Below, piece by piece: positions 25,845 to 33,873 of a stretch of 34,129 bases of DNA (positions are counted from its first letter, which is position 1; each line of letters opens with the position of its first letter). Position numbers and translations under genes: made by a program. The notes under the pieces are model-generated. The model was given only the letters and a program-made list of their open reading frames with translations, was not told where the DNA came from and made no database searches. Source of the stretch: Fangia hongkongensis FSC776 = DSM 21703 (lineage in GTDB: Bacteria > Pseudomonadota > Gammaproteobacteria > Francisellales > Francisellaceae); contig NZ_KB902252.1 in assembly GCF_000379445.1 (NCBI RefSeq), forward strand, positions 1 to 34,129. The letters run 5' to 3'.

Positions 25845-25862
25845 TTTAGCGATCTAGCTAAA
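25845..25862. promoter_or_regulatory. Palindrome in the divergent hut control region
   Basis: TTTAGC (25845-25850) and GCTAAA (25857-25862) form a perfect six-base inverted repeat around GATCTA, in the 217 bases between hutG and the divergent permease. It lies upstream of a TTGCAA that could serve as a -35 for hutG. A second small palindrome, GTTA-TCGGG-TAAC, occurs at 25958-25970 near the permease start. No hutC repressor gene is in the window; the site is a candidate operator only. Confidence 0.4.
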
Positions 25863-25990
25863 ATACAGGTTTTGCTGATCCTTAAATAATCAAATATAAC
25901 TTTTTATGTAAATTTTATAGTGATTTTGTCGATGCAATCAGAAAAATAGGGTACTTTGTTATCGGGTAACTTATTCATTAAGGGGAACAA

Positions 25991-27445
25991 ATGAAACAAA
26001 ATACTTTAAAGAGGGATCTGAAAAGTCGCCATCTTACTATGATTGCACTTGGCGGTGCGATTGGTACCGGGCTTTTTTTGGCCAGTGGATCAGCTATCTC
26101 ACAGGCAGGGCCAGGTGGCGCACTTGTTGCCTATGGGCTTGTGGCACTTGTGGTTTATTTATTAATGACTTCCCTTGGGGAAATGTCGACTTATGCGCCT
26201 GTAACTGGTGCATTTAATAAATACTCCGAGAAATATGTCGATCCTGCTTTTGGTTTTGCCATGGGTTGGAATTATTGGTTTAACTGGGCAATTACAATCG
26301 CCTCAGAGCTTCTGGCTGCTGGGTTTTTAATGCAATTTTGGTTCCCCGGGACTTCTGTTGTCATGTGGAGTGGTATCTTTTTTGTCATCATTATGCTGAT
26401 TAACCTTTTTTCAGTGAGAATATATGGAGAGTCTGAATATTGGATGTCATTGATTAAGGTTTCCTTTGTTATTATTTTCATTGTTGTTGGCCTTTTGGCT
26501 ATTTTTGGTATCAGTAAATATGGACACGCTGTTGGCTTTAGCAACTGGAAGATAGAGCATGCGCCATTTAACGGTGGACTGTTTACTATTTTAGGTGTGT
26601 TTTTAATTGCCGGCTATTCATTTCAAGGTGCTGAGATTGTTGGTGTAGCAGCAGGTGAGGCAAAAGATCCTAAAAAGGCGATTCCAAAGGCAATTCGAAG
26701 TACTTTTTGGCGATTGACACTGTTTTATATCTTGGCGCTTAGCATTGTAGGGTTTTTGGTGCCTTATACCTCAGGATGGTTGGCTAATCCTGACTCTAAT
26801 GTTGCACTAAGTCCTTTTACAATGGTGTTTCAAAGCGCAGGCTTCTCGTACGCTGCAACGCTTGTAAATATTGTGCTGGTTACAGCCGTTTTATCGGCAG
26901 CAAATTCTTGTGTCTATACTTCATCCAGAACGCTTTGGTATTTAGCAAAATCAAATCAAGCACCGAAAATTTTAGCAAAGACTAATAGAAAAGGGATTCC
27001 CATTTGGGGTGTGTTAATTACTGCAGTATTAGGGGCTGCTTTTTTTCTTGCCTCATTTGTAGGAAATGGCATTATTTTTAACTGGCTCGTTAATATGATC
27101 AGTCTTTGTGGCTATATCAGTTGGCTTAGTATTGCCATATCACACCTTCGCTTTAGACGCGCTTATATTCAGCAAGGCAGATCACTAAAAGATCTATCTT
27201 ATGTTTCTAAGTTCTTTCCATTAGGACCTATTTTATCGATTGTTGCCATTTTGATTATGATGTTTGGTATGCAGATTGAAGCGCTTTTCAACCATACAGC
27301 AACGTGGGGCTCGTTTTTTGCCACCTATAGCAGTGTGATTTTGTTTTTAGTACTTTATTTTGGCTATAAACTGATAAAGAAAACAAAGCTTGTGCGCTCG
27401 AAATTTTGTGATTTAGATTTTCACCTGAAACAACAAGGCACCTAA
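25991..27445 (+). CDS. Amino-acid permease of the AAT family, probable histidine importer
   Basis: The 484-residue, twelve-helix inner-membrane protein belongs to the APC amino-acid transporter (AAT) family with LysP, AroP and ProY. Family blocks are LKRDLKSRHLTMIALGGAIG then TGLFLASGSAISQAGPGGA (first helix), a second-helix VYLLMTSLGEMSTYAPVTGA, EIVGVAAGEAKDPKKAIPKA near residue 217, and SAANSCVYTSSRTLWYLAKS near residue 302. AAGGGGA precedes the ATG. Its divergent placement against hutG makes histidine, or less likely urocanate, the likely cargo, a HutT-like role. The sequence alone does not fix specificity. Confidence 0.88.
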   Translation: MKQNTLKRDLKSRHLTMIALGGAIGTGLFLASGSAISQAGPGGALVAYGLVALVVYLLMTSLGEMSTYAPVTGAFNKYSEKYVDPAFGFAMGWNYWFNWAITIASELLAAGFLMQFWFPGTSVVMWSGIFFVIIMLINLFSVRIYGESEYWMSLIKVSFVIIFIVVGLLAIFGISKYGHAVGFSNWKIEHAPFNGGLFTILGVFLIAGYSFQGAEIVGVAAGEAKDPKKAIPKAIRSTFWRLTLFYILALSIVGFLVPYTSGWLANPDSNVALSPFTMVFQSAGFSYAATLVNIVLVTAVLSAANSCVYTSSRTLWYLAKSNQAPKILAKTNRKGIPIWGVLITAVLGAAFFLASFVGNGIIFNWLVNMISLCGYISWLSIAISHLRFRRAYIQQGRSLKDLSYVSKFFPLGPILSIVAILIMMFGMQIEALFNHTATWGSFFATYSSVILFLVLYFGYKLIKKTKLVRSKFCDLDFHLKQQGT

Positions 27446-27479
27446 AAATTATTCACTGTTGGATTTGAATTCCTACTTG

Positions 27480-27508
27480 TTTACAGCAAAATCATTCGTT
27501 AATATGTA
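27480..27508 (+). promoter_or_regulatory. Putative sigma-70 promoter of the FYVE-protein gene
   Basis: TTTACA (27480-27485) and TATGTA (27503-27508) are 17 bases apart, 28 bases before the ATG at 27537. Both boxes match the consensus in most positions. No other gene is in range on this strand, so the gene appears to be transcribed alone. Confidence 0.45.
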
Positions 27509-27536
27509 TGAAAAGTAAGCGACAAAGGAATGCGCT

Positions 27537-28700
27537 ATGCCAGGGAGTAGGCTAAGAAGAGATTCTTTAGAGATTTTTTCAGGGACTAACCATGATTCTT
27601 TTAAACTTCTGCATGATTATTCATTTAGTGATAAAAGGCCGCTTGTTAGAGAGCTATTTAGACGATCTTTAAATCATATTAAAACGAGCTCGACTTTACC
27701 CTTACAATGTGGAAAGGACAGGGGTGAATGTGTGAGGAAAGTGCAAGCATCAAGAAATGCTGCTGATTATCTTTATGACTCACAAGTCTATAGAGTTACA
27801 AAGGAAGAATATGACAATGAGGCAGATTTAGCAGCAAGGGTATTTGCTGCCAGAGCTTGCTCGGCAGGGGAGTGTGGAGAGATTGCGCTTGATGGGCATT
27901 TTTCGCTGTTAGAGCTTAAAATAACAGGTCAAATTTATCTGGCATCTGCAAGTGGACAAAAACCTTTAACATCAAACAAAACCCATGTCGTGAATGTAAT
28001 CAAATCACTTGATGGCAGCTCTCATGTTGTGGATTTACATTCGTGTAAAATATACCCATTGGAGGCACAATATCTTGCTGAAAATTTAAAACTATATTGT
28101 TCTGAAGGCGATGAATATATCCAATATTTACCCAAACGACATTTCTTTGGACCACACCCTAAATATAGTAAGTTAAACAATGAGAAGATTCTTGAATTAT
28201 ATCACTCACATGCTGAGAAATGGGCTGAAGCCCTGCGAACACATAGGCGACATAGTTATATCGTAGAGGATGAATATCTCTCTCAGTTTGCAACAAAGCC
28301 TTCCTCAATTGGGAAGTCTCAGATGGAGCATGTTTTATCTCATGAAGATATATCTGGCAGTCAAATATATGGCACTAAACCCTTATCAGCTGTGCATAAA
28401 CTGAGTTATAAACCTAAACATGATTCGATGGTTATAGCTGAGCCTGCAAGAAAACGTTGGATCCCTGACTCAGAAAGTAGCACTTGTATGGCAAGTGGGT
28501 GCAGTACAAAACTTAAAAGGTTCTCACGCCATCATTGTCGCTCTTGTGGTATCTTAATGTGTAGTAGTTGCTCACAAACGACAACAAAAAAGCTTGAGCT
28601 GTACATCTTAATCAAAGGAGATACCGAGATGGAATATATCGGTAAGCAGAAGGTTTGCCCAGAATGTTATAATTTACTGGGAAGTGCCTTGTTAGAGTAA
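27537..28700 (+). CDS. Candidate effector: cysteine-protease-like region plus C-terminal FYVE zinc finger
   Basis: This 387-residue soluble protein has no signal peptide or membrane helix. AAGGA lies seven bases before its ATG. The C-terminal part is a clear FYVE finger: Trp308 in RKRWIPDSE, then Cys317-x4-Cys322, the basic RFSRHHCRSCG (331-338, with Cys334 and Cys337), Cys342-x2-Cys345, and Cys374-x2-Cys377. In eukaryotes this RHHCRxCG patch binds phosphatidylinositol 3-phosphate on endosomes. The middle region has the spacing of papain-fold or transglutaminase-like enzymes: Cys113 in SAGECGEIALDGHFSLLEL, His150 in KTHVVNVI and Asp166 in HVVDLHSCKIYPLEAQYL. That suggests a Cys-His-Asp protease, acyltransferase or deamidase. 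The gene stands alone with its own promoter. FYVE is very rare in bacteria, so delivery into a host cell is the natural reading; the export route is unknown. Confidence 0.82.
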   Translation: MPGSRLRRDSLEIFSGTNHDSFKLLHDYSFSDKRPLVRELFRRSLNHIKTSSTLPLQCGKDRGECVRKVQASRNAADYLYDSQVYRVTKEEYDNEADLAARVFAARACSAGECGEIALDGHFSLLELKITGQIYLASASGQKPLTSNKTHVVNVIKSLDGSSHVVDLHSCKIYPLEAQYLAENLKLYCSEGDEYIQYLPKRHFFGPHPKYSKLNNEKILELYHSHAEKWAEALRTHRRHSYIVEDEYLSQFATKPSSIGKSQMEHVLSHEDISGSQIYGTKPLSAVHKLSYKPKHDSMVIAEPARKRWIPDSESSTCMASGCSTKLKRFSRHHCRSCGILMCSSCSQTTTKKLELYILIKGDTEMEYIGKQKVCPECYNLLGSALLE

Positions 28701-28714
28701 GTATAAAAACAGGA

Positions 28715-29908
28715 TTAAAAGATTACCAAAGAGGCGATAAGCGCAGATAAAAAGCTGACCATAGTCGCATTAAGTAATATTTTCATGCCATATTTTGCAA
28801 CAAGTTTGGCTTGTTTTTGGTTGAGTCCATGTACAGCCCCTACAATAATTCCAATCGAGCCAAAGTTCGCAAAGGAAACCAAAAATACAGAGATAACGCC
28901 GACGGTATGATGAGAGAAGTTTGCTAAGGTTTCTTTCAAATAAGTCATTGCCACAAATTCATTTGAGACAATTTTTGTCGCCATGATGCTTGCCGCTTTT
29001 AAGGTTTCACTGCCATGGATGTTTAACAACCAAGCAATAGGGTAGAAAATATATCCTAACAGATCCTGAAAGCTCATGCCAATAATGCGTGTGCACAGAT
29101 CATTTAACATCGCGATAATGGCGATAAACCCAACCAGCATGGCACCCACGATAATCGCAACCTTAAAACCATCTAGAATATATTCACTTAACATTTCAAA
29201 GAAGGCCTGCTCTTTCTTACTGGTGCTGTCCATGGTGTCAAAGCTGATCTCTTTTGTGTGATCATATGGATTGATCATTTGTAAAATGACAAAGGTGCTA
29301 AACATATTCAGCACCAATGCGGCAACAACATACTTTGGTGGAATCAGCTGCATGTAGGAGCCGACAATCGCTAAAGATACGGTAGACATTGCTGTAGCTG
29401 CCATGGTGTACATGCGCTTGTCAGAGATTTGACTGAGAATATTTTTATAAGCGATAAAGTTTTCAGACTGTCCAAGAATCAGAGAGCTTACTGCATTGAA
29501 AGATTCAAGCTTTCCCATGCCGTTAACTTTCGATAGCAGCCAGCCAACTGATTTAATGACAAGTTGCAGTAGTCGAATATATTGCAAAATACCAATCAGT
29601 GCAGATACAAGCACAATTGGCATCAGTACATTGGTGAAAAAAGAGAACTCGCCTTTATTAACCATGCCGCCAAAGACAAAGTTTGACCCAGCTGCAGCAT
29701 AGCTTAAAAGTGCATCAAAGCCATAGGAAATATAGTTGATAATGACAATGCCGATATCGGTGTGGAATAAGAATAATCCTAAAAGAATTTCGATTATAAT
29801 TAGCTGGATGACATAGCGAAATTTAATGCTTTTTCTGTCAGAGCTTAGCAGGTAGGCGAGCGCTAAGACGACAAAAAGCCCCAAAAAAAAGAATAAAAAC
29901 CTCATCAT
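28715..29908 (-). CDS. nupC: Concentrative nucleoside transporter (CNT/NupC family)
   Basis: The 397-residue inner-membrane protein imports nucleosides with protons or sodium ions. CNT hallmarks are present: [20 protein letters not shown] near 77-96, [20 protein letters not shown] then NFIAYKN near 130-156, [17 protein letters not shown] near 170, and NEFVAMTYL with [20 protein letters not shown] toward the C-terminus. The length matches the bacterial family. AGGGGT upstream can serve either of two consecutive ATG codons (29908 or 29905). It converges with the FYVE gene, with only 14 bases between stops. Exact nucleoside preference is not visible. Confidence 0.92.
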   Translation of the reverse strand: MMRFLFFFLGLFVVLALAYLLSSDRKSIKFRYVIQLIIIEILLGLFLFHTDIGIVIINYISYGFDALLSYAAAGSNFVFGGMVNKGEFSFFTNVLMPIVLVSALIGILQYIRLLQLVIKSVGWLLSKVNGMGKLESFNAVSSLILGQSENFIAYKNILSQISDKRMYTMAATAMSTVSLAIVGSYMQLIPPKYVVAALVLNMFSTFVILQMINPYDHTKEISFDTMDSTSKKEQAFFEMLSEYILDGFKVAIIVGAMLVGFIAIIAMLNDLCTRIIGMSFQDLLGYIFYPIAWLLNIHGSETLKAASIMATKIVSNEFVAMTYLKETLANFSHHTVGVISVFLVSFANFGSIGIIVGAVHGLNQKQAKLVAKYGMKILLNATMVSFLSALIASLVIF

Positions 29909-29995
29909 TAATACCCCTGAAAAATACTCTACTCATTTCAGGGCTCAAGGGTACTGCAAATGACTAGGCAATGACAAGGAGAATTGCATAAAAAT

Positions 29996-30628
29996 TTATC
30001 CGTCTTTTTTACAAAAAGCAATAACATACACCTCTGATGAGCGTGCCCTTGAGGCCTCAGGCTTACGAATGATAATTTTTTGATAACGTTGTCTTAGGTT
30101 TTGAATAAATGCGTCAAAGCCCTCACCTTGAAAGACTTTGGCAAGAAAGTTCCCTTTTTTTGTCAACACTTGCTCTGCAAAATCAAAGGCTAGCTCAACT
30201 AGATGCATTGCACGCGCTTGATCGGTTGTTTTATTGCCGCTCATATTTGGCGCCATATCGGAAATTACCCAATCAATTTGTTTTCCAGAAGTCATGTCAA
30301 GAAGCGCTTCATAAGGCCCATCTTCTGTAAAATCCCCTTGAATAAAGTGTACACCAGAGAGTGGATCCATCTCTAAAATATCCAGAGCAAAAACTTGCCC
30401 ATTTTGGCCAACAAATCCAGTTAATATCTGTGACCAGCCACCGGGTGCTGCACCTAAATCAACGACAGACATTCCCGGTTTGAAAAGTTTATCTTTTTGC
30501 TGTAATTCAATTAATTTATAACTGGCTCGAGAGCGATAACCATCAATTTTTGAACGGGCAACATAAGGGTCATTATGATGTTCATCAAGCCAAGACTTTG
30601 AGCTTTTTGTATGTTTGGATTTAGCCAT
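29996..30628 (-). CDS. rlmE: 23S rRNA 2'-O-ribose methyltransferase RlmE (FtsJ/RrmJ)
   Basis: RlmE methylates the 2'-hydroxyl of U2552 in 23S rRNA with S-adenosylmethionine at a late step of 50S assembly. The 210-residue protein keeps the catalytic K-D-K-E set at the same numbers as the E. coli enzyme: Lys38 (RASYKLIEL), Asp124 (VISDMAPNMSGN), Lys164 (LAKVFQGEGFD) and Glu199 (SSEVYVIA). The cofactor motif SVVDLGAAPGGWSQ lies at 54-67. It begins three bases after the queE stop, with GGGG inside the end of queE as ribosome binding site, so it is the last gene of a queD-queE-rlmE operon. Confidence 0.97.
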   Translation of the reverse strand: MAKSKHTKSSKSWLDEHHNDPYVARSKIDGYRSRASYKLIELQQKDKLFKPGMSVVDLGAAPGGWSQILTGFVGQNGQVFALDILEMDPLSGVHFIQGDFTEDGPYEALLDMTSGKQIDWVISDMAPNMSGNKTTDQARAMHLVELAFDFAEQVLTKKGNFLAKVFQGEGFDAFIQNLRQRYQKIIIRKPEASRARSSEVYVIAFCKKDG

Positions 30629-30631
30629 TAT

Positions 30632-31411
30632 TTATACCCCTATTTTATCATCATAAGCAATAATATGATCGCGCCCAGTGAATTTGAAGCCATGTTGAAG
30701 GGCAATATCCATAATAATAGGATATTGTTTGACCATTTCTTCGCGTGTACTACCAGCTGGCATGAGATAAACCTTGTCATGCAAAGCACCGAGCTCATCA
30801 ATAATCATCAAAATCTCTTGTAACCTCTCAGGGTGATTGTCACAAACAAACTTTAATTGATAGTCCTTGTGATAGTCCATCATCTCTCTCATAGCTCGAT
30901 AATTCAAACGATATTTATGATGCTGCTTGATAAAGCTTTCTGTTACAGTTTTATTCTTTGGTGTTAGTGTGTTGAGAACAGGGCTTGCATTACTAAGCTT
31001 GGGAGAGAGGCTAATTAAATCAAATGGATGATCTGTTTGAATAAAGTGCGAGCCCTCTGTTTCAAGAGTGACAAATAGCTTGTGTGAATGTGCTAAGTGA
31101 GAGATTTCATTTAAAAGCTCAGGGTGCATTGTTGGTGAGCCCCCTGTGAGCATAATCTCTTTAATGTGGGGGTGCTTTTCTACTAGCTTTAAAATATCTT
31201 TAAAGCTAAAGCAGCCTTTATCCGCATGAATGCTTGAATACCAAGTGTCACACCAGCCACCATCTTCACCAAAATAGCATCTGTGGGTGCAGCCTGTTGT
31301 TCGAATAGCAAAGCTTGGATGGCCTCGCCTTGCGCCTTCACCTTGCAAACAAGGGTAAAGCTCAATAATCGCTAGGGTCTTATGATAATCGCTGATACGT
31401 TTAAGATTCAT
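30632..31411 (-). CDS. queE: 7-carboxy-7-deazaguanine synthase (radical SAM)
   Basis: QueE converts 6-carboxytetrahydropterin to 7-carboxy-7-deazaguanine in queuosine synthesis. I start it at the ATG at 31411, four bases after the queD stop; an upstream start would overlap queD. The 259-residue protein opens with ELYPCLQGEGARRGHPSFAI, then the iron-sulfur cluster loop TTGCTHRCYFGEDGGWCDTW. Its spacing, Cys-x3-Cys-x8-Cys, is longer than the standard Cys-x3-Cys-x2-Cys, and the last Cys sits in the WCDT motif typical of QueE. MLTGGSPTMHPELL and LETEGSHF fit radical SAM motifs. The partner QueD lies immediately upstream. Other queuosine genes (queC, queF) are not in the window. Confidence 0.92.
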   Translation of the reverse strand: MNLKRISDYHKTLAIIELYPCLQGEGARRGHPSFAIRTTGCTHRCYFGEDGGWCDTWYSSIHADKGCFSFKDILKLVEKHPHIKEIMLTGGSPTMHPELLNEISHLAHSHKLFVTLETEGSHFIQTDHPFDLISLSPKLSNASPVLNTLTPKNKTVTESFIKQHHKYRLNYRAMREMMDYHKDYQLKFVCDNHPERLQEILMIIDELGALHDKVYLMPAGSTREEMVKQYPIIMDIALQHGFKFTGRDHIIAYDDKIGV

Positions 31412-31415
31412 AATA

Positions 31416-31877
31416 TTATAACTCGGCAGAGGCCATGTTTTTATTATTCTCAAGAACATCAATGCGATAAAGAGAGGCTCTTTGGTTGCTTGCTTGATCA
31501 ATTAATGGATGCAGAATATCAAGCACATATTTTGCAATGCCTTCACAGCTGAAAAAAGGGACTGTACGAAGCTGGATAAGTCCATCTTTGTCCATTTGAA
31601 TGAATTTCTCAAGGGCTGGGTCTTTTTCGCTTAACACAACCGTATGGTCAAACATATAATGTAGCCAGTCACGTGTTGTCATGTTATTGATGGTGAAGCG
31701 GGTATCTTTCAGCCAGCCAAAGTCCCATACCCAGTTGCATTCATCTAAAACTTCAGCTTTAAAATGTAAACGAAGTGAAATAGCATAGCCATGCAAGAAC
31801 CTGCAGTGTGAGTTTGCATTCCATTGACGAAAACAAGTAGAAAAACCATCAATCAGTTTTTCAACACGATAAATCAT
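31416..31877 (-). CDS. queD: 6-carboxytetrahydropterin synthase-like protein
   Basis: QueD makes 6-carboxytetrahydropterin from dihydroneopterin triphosphate. The ATG at 31877 gives 153 residues and puts MIYRVEKLIDGFSTCFRQWN at the N-terminus; an in-frame GTG at 31913 would add a short hydrophobic extension. The family can be followed through SHCRFLHGYAISL, a late FDHTVVLSEKDP (catalytic His), SCEGIAKYVLDIL (Glu) and a closing VLENNKNMASAEL. The canonical zinc set AAH...LHGH is not intact: the first His falls in STCFRQW and the final HxH reads HGY. Cys in SHC matches the catalytic cysteine. This is first in the queD-queE-rlmE operon. Confidence 0.85.
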   Translation of the reverse strand: MIYRVEKLIDGFSTCFRQWNANSHCRFLHGYAISLRLHFKAEVLDECNWVWDFGWLKDTRFTINNMTTRDWLHYMFDHTVVLSEKDPALEKFIQMDKDGLIQLRTVPFFSCEGIAKYVLDILHPLIDQASNQRASLYRIDVLENNKNMASAEL

Positions 31878-32009
31878 AAACGAGTTTAAAATAATATTAT
31901 TTTTGATATGCACTATAAGTGAATTTGATAGGAACTACAATTTTTTTGTCTAACCTTATTCTATTCTGCTGATTGATTTTATGGGGTGCAGATAAAATAA
32001 AAAACTATA

Positions 32010-32038
32010 TTGACATCGGTATTTGGCTATCATAGAGT
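32010..32038 (+). promoter_or_regulatory. Sigma-70 promoter of the MFS transporter gene
   Basis: A perfect TTGACA (32010-32015) is followed after exactly 17 bases by TAGAGT (32033-32038), four of six matches. This predicts transcription from about 32045 and argues against a TTG start at 32010, favouring the ATG at 32076. Confidence 0.65.
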
Positions 32039-32075
32039 CTATTTGTTATTGAGAGGGAATAGACAGGGTTGGGAA

Positions 32076-33263
32076 ATGCGTTTTCTTTATGCAGCTGAAA
32101 TGGTGCTTAATATTGTAAAGGCAATAGTTTTGATCGCCGCGGCTGTTAGTTTAATGGCATCTTCAGATAACGTTGTATTATTTGGATTCGCAATTTTGTT
32201 TGAAGTCATATCTTCGGTTATTGCCCCCTTATCTATTGGGAAGTTAATTGATAAGAAAGGTGCGCTAATTATTTACAAAATAATGATGCTAGTGTTATGC
32301 CTTTGTATTGCGCTTTGCTATTTTCTTTTTAGCCTTGTTAGCACAGAGCTATATATTTTTATCGCGTATAGTTTGATCTCTTTCTTTTCTCCATTGCTAC
32401 GTTTGGCTCAACAGTCCTATTTCCTAGATATTCGAGAAACTGTCAATTTAAAAAAGATAAACTCTTGTTACCAGATGGCTGTTCAATTTGGACAAATTTC
32501 TGGCCTTATTGTGGCAGCAATGTTAGTTGATAGGCTTGATTTTCATCAGATTCATTTGTTGTTGCTTTTTGTTTTATTATGCAGTGTGGTATGTGCTTTT
32601 TGTGTTAAAAGTAAAATACAAAACTTACCGTCCAAGGTGGCTCATATATCAACTGTTAAATTGGTTAAATCAATACCACTTATAGCTGTTTTGATTATTA
32701 TTGTGAGTGCTTTTGATTATGTTATTTTATCTATTTTTAACCTCTCATTGCCTGTCCTAACCTCCATTTATAAAGATCAAGGCTTTGCAATGAGCCTGTT
32801 TGATATGTCGTATGCTGTGGGTGCGATTGTTATATCATATCTTCTTGCCAAAGGATTTGGCTCAGATCATGGACTTAAATTGAGTCGCGTTGCTTATATA
32901 GTTCTACCTTTTGCTATTATCGCCTTAGTGCTGACATCAAAAATAGAGTATAGAGTTCTTATTATACTTGCCATTGGTGCAATGCTGAGCTTATCTACGA
33001 TTGGCTTTAATAGTTATATACAGTCAATATTGCCAAAAAATGTCATTGGACGCGTTTTAGCATTAAGAAGAATATGCTTAGCGATAATGCTTTTTATTTT
33101 TGTGAATACATTATCGTTTACTCAGTCGTTTAATACAGATGCTTTTTATTACTTACTTATTATCATTGTGTTGATGTTAAGTTTTATGATTGTCTATGTT
33201 ACATATAAAGAGGGGGAAGGAAAAAATGTTGAAATACACACTCTCAGCAAAAGAGAGGTATAA
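32076..33263 (+). CDS. MFS-type multidrug/metabolite transporter
   Basis: The protein has 395 residues and about ten to twelve hydrophobic helices, with the short charged loop IGKLIDKKGALIIYKIMM after helix 2 that marks MFS transporters (variant of the G-x-x-x-D-R-x-G motif). The C-terminal half repeats the pattern (SYLLAKGFGSDHGLKLSRVA). I take the ATG at 32076 because CAGGG lies seven bases upstream and a strong promoter covers the alternative TTG at 32010. The last 38 bases overlap the start of the next gene, so the two are translationally coupled. Paired with a VioC-like amino-acid hydroxylase, it may export a small peptide or amino-acid-derived product, but cargo is unknown. Confidence 0.8.
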   Translation: MRFLYAAEMVLNIVKAIVLIAAAVSLMASSDNVVLFGFAILFEVISSVIAPLSIGKLIDKKGALIIYKIMMLVLCLCIALCYFLFSLVSTELYIFIAYSLISFFSPLLRLAQQSYFLDIRETVNLKKINSCYQMAVQFGQISGLIVAAMLVDRLDFHQIHLLLLFVLLCSVVCAFCVKSKIQNLPSKVAHISTVKLVKSIPLIAVLIIIVSAFDYVILSIFNLSLPVLTSIYKDQGFAMSLFDMSYAVGAIVISYLLAKGFGSDHGLKLSRVAYIVLPFAIIALVLTSKIEYRVLIILAIGAMLSLSTIGFNSYIQSILPKNVIGRVLALRRICLAIMLFIFVNTLSFTQSFNTDAFYYLLIIIVLMLSFMIVYVTYKEGEGKNVEIHTLSKREV

Positions 33264-33873
33264 ACTTCAAGAAGTCCTAAAGAAAAATAAAATAAGTCCA
33301 TATACATGCTATCCTGCATTTAAAGAGGCTATAAATGAGATCATTATAGAAGGTAGCGTTCCGGAGGAGCTGCATAAGTTTATTAATGATTCAAAAGCAT
33401 ATTGTCAGGAAGATGAGCCATTTGTGTTTATAGAAGGGTTTGCAGTTGATTCTATTTTACCTTACTTTGATAATTATAATCCTGTGGAGGAGAAAAAAGA
33501 ATTAAAAAGAACTTATATTAGTGAGGGGATTTTAGAGCTTTATGCACAGATTCGCAATGAAAAACCAATAGGTTATTTAAATGTGAATAATGGTGATATT
33601 TTTCAAGATATTTTTCCTAAGCAAGATTTATTTAATAGCCAATCTCAAAAAGCATTGAATAATATTTATTTTCATAAAGATTTGGCTAATCATTTTGTCC
33701 GTCCAGACTGGGTAAATTTGCTTTGTTTAAGAAATGATATTGAAAACATGATTGTTACATGCTTTGTAAGAAATAAAGATGTATTGTCATGCTTTTCTAA
33801 AGATGAATTAAATGTGCTTACAAAACCTATCTTCTATACGCCTTGGAGTGGTTACACTTTTACGGACAGCTAA
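33226..33873 (+). pseudogene. Clavaminate-synthase-like Fe(II)/2-oxoglutarate dioxygenase, cut off by an insertion element
   Basis: The frame begins at the ATG at 33226 after AGGGGGAAGG. Its middle resembles VioC/AsnO-type beta-hydroxylases of free amino acids: FVFIEGFAVDS near residue 67, then LNNIYFHKDLANHFVRPDWV with the iron-binding His150-x-Asp152, NLLCLRNDIENMIVTCFVR, and DVLSCFSKDELNVLTKPIF. The family normally continues for about 130 more residues that carry the second His and the 2-oxoglutarate-binding Arg. Here it ends after 215 residues, and the last nine (WSGYTFTDS) appear to be read from the left end of the IS3-type element. Without the second His the enzyme cannot form its metal site, so the gene is almost surely inactive. 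The overlap with the MFS gene indicates an operon. Confidence 0.78.
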
